64,000 bases of DNA. Source: Asterella californica. Taxonomy: Eukaryota; Streptophyta; Marchantiopsida; Marchantiales; Aytoniaceae. Location of the stretch: contig JAYKYS010000004.1 of assembly GCA_036924285.1 (NCBI GenBank), forward strand, positions 806,001 to 870,000. Direction: 5' to 3'. A program made the position numbers and the translations under genes. The notes under the pieces were generated by a model. It saw nothing but the letters and a program-made list of their open reading frames with translations, was not told the DNA's origin and did not search any database. Positions 12,207 to 23,270 of this stretch are shown here, piece after piece (the stretch's first letter is position 1; each line of letters starts with the position of its first letter).

Positions 12207-12336
12207 ACTTTGTGCAGCAGGCTTGGAGTGAAATCTTTGTACCACCCGTAGAGGAACCAAAGGTTGTTCCTGCTACTAGCCTTGTGACCTTATCACCGAG
12301 GGATACGACTCCCATTGTGTGACAGTATCCAGAGGA

Positions 12337-13290
12337 GGGCATATGTGTGCTGGAGCTGTTTGGAGGGATCAGCACAGGTTTGGCTGCAGTATTGCAGGCA
12401 AGCATACAAGTATAGTGATACTTGTATGTGGAGAGATATGAGGTTGTGAGACACATCTCATTGCGTCATGTGGCATGTTTGGTGCAGAGATATCCTGAGT
12501 TGTTGTCCATATCAACCGTTAGAAGATATCAGCAAGCATTACCGTCGGATATTTCGCTACTGGGGGCGTAGGATCTCACGTTTGTTGACACCATTCACTT
12601 GATGATAGTCGGGTGGCCATCTCAAGGTCACACGCGTGCTGGGAGAGGTCAGGGTTTACATGACCCGCGATCTAGGATGTTCTGAGAGATGTTACGGATC
12701 TTACGACATCTCCAGATGCATCAGGTGGATTTTCTAACGTACATCTTGGATAACGTTCTTTTGTTGGGTGGTGCTCGTACACAGATGATGACGAGTGTGC
12801 ACCAGGTGCGGTCTTGGATCGGACCGGTAGTGTTGTTAGATGCAGCGAGAGTGAGATCTCGTGCACATCGTCCACGGTTGTGATGGACGAACTTGTTATC
12901 GAGGGAGGTGCTCAAGCGCGCACACGATGCAGTGAGACGACCAGCACACCTCACAGTTGATGACATCTTGGATGCAGGGTGATGATCTCAAGTAATGAGA
13001 ATCGTTGATAGGTCACCCATGGCAGTGGTGAACCTAGTGGGACGGCTCATGGTAGCAGTACTCACTTTGGTGAGCTTTCCAGCGTCACATGCTTACAGAG
13101 ATGGAGGACTTGGACTTGTGTGGGATGCTCAGTTATGGCAGTTGGTGGAGCTCAATGTCGTTGAGAGAGAACGAGCGATGGGTTTCGCTATGAGTACGAC
13201 GGCAGTAGCTCCGGTGTCGAAGACTTCGTCGTCAAGTATTGGATCAAGCAATGGACTTGAATTGCTTGACATGGATTGTTAACCTTGGAT
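12337..13290 (+). pseudogene. C5-cytosine methyltransferase domain, inactivated (copy 1)
   Basis: The motifs align with copy 2: motif I ELFGGISTGL near 12350, a PCQ-equivalent at 12617-12625, the ENV equivalent now DNV near 12750, RAHRPR near 12860, ERERAMGF near 13170, and the end near 13283. The catalytic Cys codon is TCT (Ser) at 12620-12622, so the enzyme would be dead even without the many stops. At CpG-containing codons copy 1 often has TG or CA where copy 2 has CG, consistent with decay after methylation. Confidence 0.85.
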
Positions 13291-13534
13291 TGACTGAGCA
13301 ACGTCGGATGCGATTGACGGATGTTACTGCTTGGACACTTCTGAGTTCTTTGCCTATCGAGTCGATGGAGGCAAAGGTTGGGGGCGAGGCATGTGGAGTT
13401 CGTCATCCTTGGACATCATGGGATGTCATAGGAGAGAGTGCGGAGCTTGCAGCTAGGACTGTAGGAGTTTTTCACACAGTGGCGGTGGAGGTTGTTGGTG
13501 GTGAGCAGAAGCAAACTGCTCCAGAGGCTGCAGA

Positions 13535-13543
13535 TAGCAGTCA
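13535..13543 (+). promoter_or_regulatory. Relic of the gag-pol leaky-stop context TAGCAGTCA (copy 1)
   Basis: The nine bases TAGCAGTCA at the methyltransferase/RT junction are identical to 61993-62001 in copy 2. In copy 1 a one-base deletion just upstream puts them out of frame with the preceding reading frame. Confidence 0.45.
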
Positions 13544-13599
13544 ATGATTTCGTCTTCTGTCTCTAGCATGATGACAGAGGATACTTGGGAGTCAAAGAT

Positions 13600-15030
13600 T
13601 GGACCCAAGTTTATAAGAGAAGAGAGACGAAGAGTTTAGAGATTCCTGAAGAGCTACAAGAATTGTTTTGCCTTCAGTATGAAGGATTTGGGTACCTTGA
13701 AGGGACCAGGTATACGGATCGACTTGGCTAATGACACGTCAATCTTTCGACGTCCTTACAAGTACAATGACATGGAGAAAATTTTGATCCAGAGTAAGAC
13801 TCAAGACTTATTGGAGGTTGGATTGGTGGAGATGTCGCATGGAGAGTATGCATATGTCACAGTTATATCGGCAAAGAAAGATATGTATGGCAACTACACG
13901 GATATGCGGATGTGTGGAGATTACCGTCCTATCAATCGGTAGACGAAGTTTGATAAGTATGCCATGCTGACATCTGAGGAGATCTTTGATGCAGTGGGAC
14001 ATGTGAAGGTCTTCAGTACTTTAGATCTTCGAGCAGGATAACATCAGTTGTCAATGAGAGAAGAAGATAAGTCCAATACAACATTCTGAGGAATTGACTC
14101 TCACGGCAAAGATTGTTTGTATCAATGGCGGTTCTTACCATTTGGGTTGAAGAACGCATCTGCTGAGTTCTAGAGGGTGATGGACAAGATCCTAGCAGGA
14201 TTGGATTTTGTCAGATGTTATATTGACGACATCTTAGTCTATAGTGCTACTATGGGGAGCACAAGAGACACTTACGAGATGTGTTCGAGCGGTTGAGAGC
14301 TCATGGGTTGAAGTTACACCCTGTGAAGTGCAAGTTCTTCCAAGAGTTGGTAGAGTATCTGGGCCACACCATCTACCCAGGTGGGTTGGGTGTTCAACAG
14401 ACGAAGGTTGAGGCTATTGCACGTATCTCACGTCCCATAGATGTGAGTCGAGTTCGGACATTTGTTGCTTTGATGAACTTCTTTTGTCGATACATGAAAG
14501 GGTTCAGTGCAATTGCGAAGCCATTGACCAAGCTGATGAAGGTGGACCAGGAGTGGCAATGGAGAGATGAGCAGGAGCGAGCTTTTGTAGAGCTCAAGAA
14601 TAAGTTGACATCTGCTCCCATCTTGAGGAGATCCATTAGGGGACGTCCTTTCCAACTGCACACTGATTGGAGTATGTTGGGACTTGGAGCAGTGTTGACT
14701 CAGCATGATGATGAGAAAAAGGAGTTTGTGGGTGTATGTCAATCGCTGCAACAATTCGGTAGAGGTGAGGTACAATTCGTACGAGGGGGAGTGTTTAGCT
14801 GCAATATGAGCTGTTGTACACTTCCGATGTTATCTGTTTGAGAACCTCTTTACTCTCATCACTGATCATCAGCCGCTCAAGTGGTTGATGTAATCCGACA
14901 AGCTTACAAGAAAGCTTGCAAGATGGGCTCTTATCTTACATGAGTATGACTTCTAATTAGTACATAGACCTGGAGTTGCAAACTTAAATGCCGATGAGTT
15001 GAGTCGTAATCCATGCACAAGTCAGCAGGA
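13600..15030 (+). pseudogene. Reverse transcriptase and RNase H, decayed (copy 1)
   Basis: RT landmarks are RMCGDYRPINR near 13910, LDLRAG near 14025, PFGLKN near 14140 and the catalytic YIDD at 14219-14230. RNase H landmarks are HTDWSMLGLGAVL near 14660 and ITDHQPLKWL near 14860. Stops and small indels break the frame (for example the TAG replacing a sense codon just before 13945). The order RT-RNase H-integrase is that of Ty3/Gypsy elements, not Copia. Confidence 0.88.
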
Positions 15031-15369
15031 TCAGATTGGAGCTCGTAGCATGACGAGGTTGATGAGGAGATAGTGCCAAGGTGGCATGCATCTGTCTTTC
15101 TTTGTGTGTTGATTATGAACTCTAGTATGGAGGGCCAAGTCGTATCTTTCTCTGGTCAGAGAGTAGATGATGAGTCTCCAAATCTTGAGGGTGGAGATGA
15201 TGTTCTAAACCAACGAGATATCCACGATGATGTGACCGTAATGAAGTATCTACATACTGACGTGGTGGTAGACATAGTAAGTGTCAAAGAACGAGATCGT
15301 GTCTCAACGAATGAAGAGATTTTGATGAGAAGGACGACATGTACTTCAAGTGTGATGATGAGAGAGTAC

Positions 15370-16509
15370 GGATAGTATCACATCCATCTCAAAAGACACA
15401 GTTAGTACGACATGCCCATGAGGAGTTGAGACATTTTGGAGTGAAGCGTACGCATAGCTTACTCCAAGGACAGTATTGGTGGCGTGGTATGCACGTCGAT
15501 GTGCAGCAGTTTGTCGCACGATGTGTGGTTTGTGATCGAGTACGAGCATCATTTAATACTCCTACTCCACAGTTACACCCCTTATTGATTATGGGATTAG
15601 ATTACCATTGGAGTTTGGATTTTACGAGACTCTTATCATGGACCGTATGTCACCACCGATATGTGTTGATGATGATGAAGCACTTCTCCAATTGGATTGA
15701 GTTGATGCTATTATCGGACAAGGCGAGTGAAGGGACGACGTATGCGTTCTTAGATCGAGTGTTGAGTCATTTTGGAGCACTAGCTGAAGTGCTAACAGAC
15801 CAAGGTATAGAGTTCGTTTGTGAGTTTCAGACCTTGTGTGATTAGACGTTGATTAATCATCGGATTATATCTCGAGATCATCCTGAGGCGGATGGTTTGG
15901 CAGAGAGGGTAGTTCAGACGGTGAAGAGAGGATTGCGCAAGTGTGGCTTGCAGAAGGGTCACTTGGGAGACTGGATGTGCAGTTACCATGGTTGGCTATG
16001 AGTTACCGTTTTAGCCGACAAACGTCTTTGGCTTTCTTCTCACTGTATTTTCTATTGTATGGCCGAGATCCAGATCTACCTTCGATCATTCGTCGTGATT
16101 CTGCTGAGGTGTTGAACCTTGCTGATCCGGATATGTGAGTGAGAGCATGTTCTCGACGAACAAAGACATTTCAGAGAGTTATGCCTATGGCTTTGGGAAC
16201 ATAGCGATTGCTCAGCATAGAGACACGTTGCGATATGCGACTATTCAAGGAGGAGGTTACCGGTCATCAATTCGCAAGTTTCATCCTGACGATTATATTT
16301 ATCTACAGCAGACTGCACAGACGACGTTGGACGTGATCGCAAGGCGCACTATTTTACGAATGCGTAAGTTGTTACCTTCTGGAGTATTCATGTTAGAGGG
16401 CCGTGATGGTGTTGTTTGGAAGGACCATGTGCGTAATTGCGTGCCATGTCATCTTCTCAACATCGATTGTACCGTTGACCCAAGCTTAGCAGTTGTACGT
16501 GCGAGGTGA
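15370..16509 (+). pseudogene. Integrase, decayed (copy 1)
   Basis: An HHCC zinc motif (HEELRHFGVKRTH ... CVVC) lies at about 15400-15535. The DDE core follows: SLDF near 15615, LTDQGIEF near 15800 and HPEADGLAERVVQ near 15880. A YGRDPDLPS stretch near 16060 marks the end of the catalytic core. The C-terminal DNA-binding region continues to 16509. Several stops and frame changes inactivate it. No chromodomain is visible after the core; the PHD-like segment follows instead. Confidence 0.85.
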
Positions 16510-16511
16510 GG

Positions 16512-16646
16512 TGTATGTTGTGTGGATCTACTGGTGGAACATCCAGTACGTTGGTGTGTGATGGTTGTTCTAGAGGTTGACACATGTCAGGTTTGACTCC
16601 ATCTCTCAATGTCGTTCCTACTAGACGGTGGGTTTGTCCTCGATGT
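16512..16646 (+). pseudogene. PHD-finger remnant downstream of integrase (copy 1)
   Basis: In one frame the codons give CMLC, eleven residues, CDGC, three residues and a stop, H, MSG, then twelve residues, WVCPRC. This is the C4HC3 pattern CxxC-x11-CxxC-x4-H-x2-C-x14-CxxC, with the final Trp-x-Cys typical of PHD fingers. Two positions are mutated: a TGA where Trp is expected before His, and GGT (Gly) where Cys is expected. Both are single-base changes. PHD fingers bind histone H3 tails; at an integrase C-terminus such a module could direct integration to marked chromatin, much as chromodomains do in chromoviruses. That role is inference. Copy 2 leaves the window before this point. Confidence 0.65.
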
Positions 16647-16825
16647 ATATAGCAAGGATAGTTGATTAGATCTTTGCGTGGTATGGATTGCAGACATGCG
16701 ACTAACGATGAGACGATGTAGCACCCGACCTCCTGATCCTTGCACCCATGAAGGTGTACATCACGTAGTTGAGATATGGAGCTATCTGGAGTTAGAGAGA
16801 CCTAACCGCCAATTAGGGGGTGATT

Positions 16826-17360
16826 GTGGTACACTTGTGTATGTGTATGAGATCGTCCATGTGTTATGTGTTATGTGTATATGTGGTGTACCTCTGACAG
16901 CAATGTATGTTGTGTAGCGATGTGTATGCGCACGATAGTTGTCACGTCAGTTTGGCACCTCAACTAGGTTGACCGAGTGCGGAATGACGAATCTCGATAA
17001 GGCCGTTAGTGCCGTTAGGACGAGTTCTTGGGATGACCCACTAGGTGTATACTTCGCAGGTAGGGCTTGGAGGCCTTAGTTCTTCAAGTTGAGTCTTCAA
17101 GCTCCTAGCTATGGTGGATAGTCTTAGTGAGTGCAATCTAGAGTCTCTGCGAGCACAAAGTGGATTTGGTTCGACTTTAGTGATTGTTTAGTGCCCGTTG
17201 GCATGATGGAGTGAGTACACACTGTTTATGGAGTGAGTACACACCGTATCATTGTGGTACACTTGTGTATGTGTATGAGATTGTCCATGTGTTCTGTGTA
17301 TGTGTGATGTATCTCTGACAGTGATGTACGTTGTGTAGCGATGTGTATGCGCCCCGACAT
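16826..17360 (+). repeat. Direct duplication of about 105 bp flanking the LTR segment of copy 1
   Basis: The block 16826-16935 (starting ATTGTGGTACACTTG) recurs at 17251-17360 with a few substitutions and one short deletion. The first copy follows a purine-rich AGGGGGTG, which resembles a polypurine tract. A shorter tandem GGAGTGAGTACACAC repeat lies at about 17208-17243. The block may be the true LTR start, or it may be the end of the internal region duplicated by recombination. Confidence 0.6.
16940..17190 (+). repeat. 3' LTR portion of copy 1
   Basis: Similarity to 55898-56150 starts abruptly at TGTCACGTCAG and runs for about 250 bp. The same segment lies upstream of gag in copy 2 and downstream of integrase in copy 1. 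That is the position expected of an LTR. The 3' end of the LTR is not resolved. Confidence 0.7.
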
Positions 17361-17539
17361 ATCGGTCATGAATTTCTCACGTTATTTTTATTCATTCAAG
17401 CATTGGAGAGTGTGCATACTACCATGACAACATCTCGAGAGTTTTGGAATACCAAGACAACACACATGACGTGACGTGATTCATAAGCAGGTCTGGCAGA
17501 AGTTTAGGGTACTGATACTGATTTTCTGGATACTCATAT

Positions 17540-18544
17540 GAGAAAATAGTACAGAATGTCGCATAGAAATTTACGAAACTAGTAGACGAGATAGAACTTT
17601 TCATGTCTAGTATCAGCGAATGGCATGTAGCAAGAAAGCAAATAGAACTAGTCAAATATGTGACAATAGTGATCTATCGCTTTGCGCATAATGCTTAGTT
17701 AAGGACTCTTATCAACATGTATTGCATTGAGAATCGACTATAATGAAATACACAACGATGATTACTAGTATTCTTAACAGTATAAATAAATTATACTCCA
17801 AGTATGTACGTAGACCGGATCTCATAGAAAATAGAAACATTATGAGCAAGTGTGAACAAATTTGTTGAATCTCATAAATAATAAGTGCTATCGATGATTC
17901 TCACATAAAATTAAGACACAAACCACCACAAAAGTATCTTCTTGAACACTATAAGAATTATCACTCTAATTACTCAGTCTTCTTACAAGGAGTAGGTGAT
18001 TCCGATTGAGACTTATGTTGCATCGTGCTTGGCTCTACTCGCGGTTGCACATTTATGACAATCAATTTTATATCAGTTGATGAAAAAAACGTATTGTTGC
18101 TGAGTCAACAATCAGTGAGGAGAGTTATTATACCTCCTGTGTTACTTGGAGTACCGCTTATCCTATCAGAGAGTGACTGATCAAACGATTCATCGACATA
18201 TACATCAAGGAGCTACACTTGAAAACGAGTTTGACAAATACACATCAAAAGCACGAGTGAAAATCTAAAATATGTTCGATCATCTGAAAGGAAGATGGAC
18301 TCTACTTCGTGACTGTCCTATGCAACTCGAGCAAGTTCTCGAAATTGTACTTGCATGTGGAGTGCTACATAACTTCATGATAATACAAGAGGAATCTTTA
18401 TCTCAAGATGTAGACCCGATGGATGAACGACTGAATGCTGTACATCTGCAACCTCTTCTTGGAACTGCAGTGGATAGAGTCAAGACACGAAAAGAAAAGA
18501 TCATGAGAGATGCATTGTTCAAGCAATTTCAAACGAGTTTATAA
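17540..18544 (+). pseudogene. PIF/Harbinger transposase remnant
   Basis: Several frames together follow a Harbinger DDE nuclease. Near 17545-17700 a helical segment with YRMSHRNLRNLVDEI ends in YRFAHNA. Near 17890-17990 is AIDDSHIKL, matching the AIDGTHI catalytic-Asp motif, followed by YKNYHSNYSVFLQGVGDS, like YxNRKxxHSxxxQxVxD. At 18272-18544 is a clean 90-codon stretch with DHLKGRWTLLRDCP and ACGVLHNF, matching the C-terminal LKGRWxIL...ACCVLHN block. Stops and frameshifts separate the parts. Terminal inverted repeats were not found. Confidence 0.75.
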
Positions 18545-20305
18545 TCTGTTTACATTCTAGTGCATAATCACATGTGGATATGAGAGATATGTGGATAAGA
18601 ACCTAAGTTCTAGTAGTAAATGATGGTTGCATTAGTCCTTGAGAACCTCTTCTCAACAACTCAATCTTCATTCGACGAATCTCTAACATCTAGACCATTA
18701 AGTCGAGTCTGTGATCTTCTTGTTGTACTCTTCTCTCGTTCGCTTTTTCTTGCATTTGAGTAAAGAGGTTCACGGACACTACAACGTTGTCGGTATTATC
18801 TTTAGAAGACTTTTTCTCTTCTTAGCACTCATGTCTGATTTTTCACTCACATCGGGTTTTTCTTCTCGGAGTTTCTTCGACATTCTTAGATACGTCAATA
18901 ATTTGTTCTCTTTGAGGTGATTGAGAATCATTCAAGAGGTCAACAAAAGAAGGAAGTTCACTCGGTTGACACTCATTCTTAGAGAACACATCTGTAAGAT
19001 CTTCATTGCTCAGATCGACAAAGCAATGGAGAGGAGTATAACTACCACCATCTAAGACCCAAGAATGTCTTGTCCTTTAGGTGAAGGACCTCTAATCTGA
19101 TGTGTTTGTTCATATTACTCCCATGAACTTGGTTGTGCATTGGTTTTCTCTTGATTGATCTTATATCTTCGAACCAAGTTACCAAACTTATTCTTGAGTA
19201 TTATGTATTCACATGATAAGTTTGTCTCTTGGTTCAAACGAGTGGTTAACACTTGTCATTGGTCTGAACTCACATTGCATTGGTTACAATGCAAAAAATA
19301 AACCCCTTCATACATATCCAAAAAAAGCTTCTCATGTTCAAATTCCATTCAACTTTCGGTTTTTTAGAAGCAACTTTATGAGTTGTATCTCTTGATTACA
19401 CCAAACATCACACAAAATGTACACTTAGTGCTATCAATATGAAGCTTGAGAGTATTGGATCATCTTGTTGCTCATTTCGACTGGTAGATCAAGTTCTATT
19501 TCCAATCCTCTGAAAATTGAAGTTTGGTTAAAAAAACATCAAACACGACACCATAGTCCATCGATTCATGACTTGCTTGCTTTCTCTTGAATCACAGAAA
19601 ATTACACTAGAATCTGTTTTAGAATGGACAAGAAGATAAATAAACAAAAGATTCTTATAGAGTATTCTTTCCTGGTCATTTTAATAAAACATGACCTTTG
19701 TTAACCAAAATAAAGAAGTATAATCGATTTTAAGCATGGCATAAACGTGACCTTCGAACAATCCAAAACAAATGTATGACATCGAGCTCTCGGGAAGCGT
19801 CTTTATTGTCACAAACTGGATAAACTATTTTTATGAATTATTTATTAGAGTATACCTGGACCGACACTTCATTTCTAGGTCATTGATCCTAAACATACAC
19901 AGCACTGACGTACCATTGGAAGCAAACGGGTGAGCTTTGAAACCTTAAGCCTCCATCATTAGCTTCGTTGTACGTCAAGGACAAGCCATGTGAATCAGTT
20001 TTCTCTCGAACAATGTACGTTAGTTTGACACCTCCAAGTGAAGTCACGCTCCGGTCGGTGTTATAGTGAATGAAGAAGAAATTTACTTGATCACAACCTA
20101 TTACTTTTTCTGGACTTGACTCCATTTTTGCTATGCGTTTTCGCATAGCTTACTATCAGTTTTTAAGTTTTTTTAAATCCTGAAAAACAAGAATCTTTTT
20201 CCACTTTCGGATTAATCATCATCGTGTGGCAACCTGAGAGAGTCAGTTAACGAACGGACACGAGTAGTTATTACAGGCTTTCGACTAGATTGTGTTATAG
20301 AGTAA
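18545..20305. other. No recognisable gene
   Basis: Short AT-leaning open frames only, including 18711-18920 (+) and 19889-20146 (-), none with a known domain. A small perfect hairpin lies at 20130-20149. Confidence 0.5.
20130..20149. repeat. Perfect 8-bp hairpin, related to hairpins near 52223 and 52546
   Basis: GCTATGCG, a TTTT loop and CGCATAGC. It is followed by TTACTATCAG, similar to the sequence after the hairpin at 52546-52563. Confidence 0.5.
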
Positions 20306-20537
20306 GAGAATGTGGAACAGAGTTGTTGTGTCGTGCGCATCCTGCTACCGGTGTCTCAAGCAAGAGAATGTGGAGTAGAATTGTTTTGTCGTGCGCATCC
20401 TGCTACCGGTGTCTCAAGCAAGAGAATGTGGAGTAGAATTGTTTTGTCGTGCGCATCCTGCTATCGGTGTATCAAACAATGGAATGAGGAGGAGAGCTGT
20501 TGTGTCGTGCGCATCCTGCTACCGATGTATAAATCCT
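20306..20537. repeat. Tandem repeat, four units of 58 bp
   Basis: Units begin at 20306, 20364, 20422 and 20480. Each contains TCGTGCGCATCCTGCTA. The middle two are nearly identical and the outer ones more diverged, consistent with expansion by unequal exchange or slippage. Confidence 0.9.
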
Positions 20538-21400
20538 TCGTGTGACTACAAAGAAACTGTCAGAAGTGGATGTCAGTAATCGCTCGGAGATTTTCAACAT
20601 AAATTGTACAGGTTTTGGTTTCATTCTGGTATGGCTCTGGAGATTAGGGAGAGGATGAATATCGGGGACTGCGTCTTCTTGATGCATACGTGATCTTACT
20701 CGGAGTCCTCGCGGCCAAGTACATCCCCAAGGAACAATTAGCTCCACCGACGATTGCGGATTCTCACCTTTTCAAACGACGTCAAACCCAAGCACGGCTC
20801 GTCGGACATTGCTCGTGATATTGTCTTTCAAAAAGTCGAGGGCACACAGCTCGCATCTGTTGCTCTCGGTCTCTGAAACAGAGAAGCTGTAAGCTCTCTC
20901 TGTAACATCGAAGAATATTTGTGGATGCAGGAACGATATGCATTGACAAGGAGTCATTAAGATATTTCGTTCATCATATCAAGTTTGTGCACTCACGGCA
21001 TAAATCCTTTGCATTCCGTCAAATCAAGGTCCTATAAAGATATACATCCGCCCGTGACTCAAGAAATTCTACTAAGCAAACAATGGGGCCCCACTCTGTT
21101 TGCGTTAAGCTATCGAGGCTGTACATTACTGTGTTTGGCGCAGAACGTCCGTTGTGAATGTCGGCTCGGGATATCAAGCGATCCAAACTTCGCCTTGTCC
21201 ATGTTGAAAATCATTCACTGTCATTGTTTTCTGTCCTCAAGCAGAAGTAGGTACCAGCTTCTTTTGTAAGTTGCCCCGCGTCAACGTAGTCTACTACTTA
21301 TCAACTCACCTAAACCTTATGAATATAGTCGGTCGCAATGCTTGTTCGTGAAGAATGATGATCTCAGTCATGCGAGATCGCTACTTGAAGCTTCTTCTGT
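20538..21400. other. No recognisable gene
   Basis: A receptor kinase domain would be expected here, downstream of the LRR fragment on the minus strand. I could not find a glycine loop, HRD or DFG motif in any frame. Confidence 0.45.
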
Positions 21401-21401
21401 G

Positions 21402-23270
21402 TCATTGTCTGTACTTTCTATTTTCATCGTCCAAGGCGTTGAGCACATCCTCCAAGCTCAGGCGAGGCACTTTCTGAAACATGATCATGCTCCAATCTTG
21501 GGCTGCCTTTTCCGTGCGGTATTTCTTGTATAGCTTTGAGCGGATGCAAAAGCAGATAGCCAACCAGCAAGCGAATGGTGTGAGAACGCCACTTACAATC
21601 AACAGTATCAATGGAGTTCATTTTATCAGTGCGTCATCATTCTTTGACTTATTTGGAGCTCTTGGTGACGTACATGGCGTGAGTAGTTGTTCCACAGTCC
21701 TCTCGTCCCCAATACCGCAAAGGTTCGGATTACCTTCAAAAGCGGTGGAATTCAAAGTCGCGAGGAAATCGGTCACAAACACTGGACCTTCAAGGTTATT
21801 GTAAGAAACATCCAGTATCTGTAGATTTTCAGAGTTGGACAACACCACTGGTACTGAACCAGTCAATTCATTGTGGGAAAGATCGAGAACTTAGAGCTGT
21901 TCCATAAGACAACACTGGCTGAAGTTGACGAGAATTAAGTCGATAACAGCGCAGTGGCGGATTTCATTCTTTTCATAGGTGCTCTTACAGACGCTACTGC
22001 TGTTGTACCATACTCGACTGTCGCTGACGATTTAGAAATTCCAGACTCCACCATTTAGTGTGTTCCTGTTGAGTGCAGCTCTCGAGTCCTTGGAGTTTTT
22101 CTTGGACCAGTACTTGTATGAACCAACCGACTGTCCTCAAATGTGTCGATTCTTGGATGATTTTCATTCAAATGAGCCTCACCTCATTGCCTTCTACGAT
22201 ACTATGTTGTTCGTTTCTAGGTCTTGTATATGTCTAGATTTTCAGTTCTGTTCCGAGCCTCCGACATTCTTGCTGAATTCGGACCTCGTGAAGATTGGCA
22301 GGATCTTTACGGACTTCCCAAACCCTCCTTTGAAGTATCTGTCTGATCCTTACCATATTTTTTCTGATTCCGGTGATCATTTATGGTTTCTCTTGCAGAT
22401 GCCAGTCCATAGATCCTGAAAGATACCGCTATCTTTGTAGACATTTTCCTGTTTTCAGACATCTCAACTTCCCTCAAGTCGGTCAGAGTCCGTCAGACGT
22501 CACTCGCTGGACGACTCGATCTTAAAAAGAAAGAGAATTTAGATCGAACTTGCTAAGCAGACTAGAAATAAGCATGAAGCATTAGAGAAATGGTTTAAAC
22601 TTGACACTAAATCAATAGCAGCGAACTTCGTTCTCACTATGATCGGCTTTTGCTGCTTCGTGTAGCTATGAGGTCTCACTCTGGTGTCCTAGAAGGACTG
22701 TTATTTATGTATATTCGGTGACTTCGGTCTCTTCTGAGACGGGAGATAGATTCCACACAAATTGACAAAATGATAAGATGTGCCAAAACTGCCGATCCGC
22801 TCTAGGCTTGAAGTTTAGCTCATTATATTCATGGGAACATCGAGAGAGAATGAGAATGTCCCCCTTGTGGTTCAAGGACAGCTACTGCTTCATTCTGTTC
22901 ATGTGCCGTAACCCTCCACCTATCATGTCCGAGGGGTTGAGCTATTTCCATATACCATATCGGTGGCTATGGTACCAGAACAGGACGTAAAAAGCCGAGG
23001 ACTGTCAAATGCCCTCCGTTAACTGATCCCATCTTGCAGTAGGCAAAATATTGATCAGCACAACATACCTGGAAAAATCAGAGGATGATGTAAGATAGCC
23101 GCCACCTTGATCATTGCACGCGCTTCTGAAATCTCTATACGGACAGCTATCCTTGACAGTGATCAACGTTGTATAGAAAGTTTCACCTGGACAGAAAAAA
23201 ATGTGAATACTTGGACGTAGTCCTCGTAAGTCAACTAAAGCTCTGGATGACTGCTTCTCTTGCAAACCCT
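21402..23270 (-). pseudogene. LRR receptor-like kinase fragment lacking the kinase domain
   Basis: On the minus strand, 23265-23005 contains SCPYRDFRSACNDQGG, resembling an LRR N-terminal cap (C...C) with a following short LRR-like run. The interval to 21870 contains only broken LRR-like pieces. At 21866-21618 is a convincing last repeat and cap: NLQILDVSYNNLEGP, then TAFEGNPNLCG. At 21611-21540 is a hydrophobic membrane span (LLIVSGVLTPFACWLAICF) followed by basic residues. A juxtamembrane stretch with FQKVPRLSLEDVLNAL follows. The cap and the membrane segment are in different frames with a stop between. Layout and juxtamembrane pattern fit a plant LRR-RLK; loss of the kinase and the breaks indicate a pseudogene. 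Confidence 0.7.

Larger units (their letters stand above)
12207..17190 (+). mobile_element. Ty3/Gypsy retrotransposon with methyltransferase, 5'-truncated decayed copy (copy 1)
   Basis: Nucleotide similarity to copy 2 begins near 12207 (matching about 60665 in copy 2) and runs collinearly through methyltransferase, RT, RNase H and the integrase zinc motif, beyond where copy 2 leaves the window. It ends in LTR-like sequence at 16940-17190. Gag, protease and the 5' LTR are absent. Dozens of stop codons occur, many explained by C-to-T or G-to-A changes (TGG to TGA, CAG or CAA to TAG or TAA), plus small indels. It is an old non-autonomous fossil, but it shows the 3' half of the element that copy 2 lacks here. 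Confidence 0.92.
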
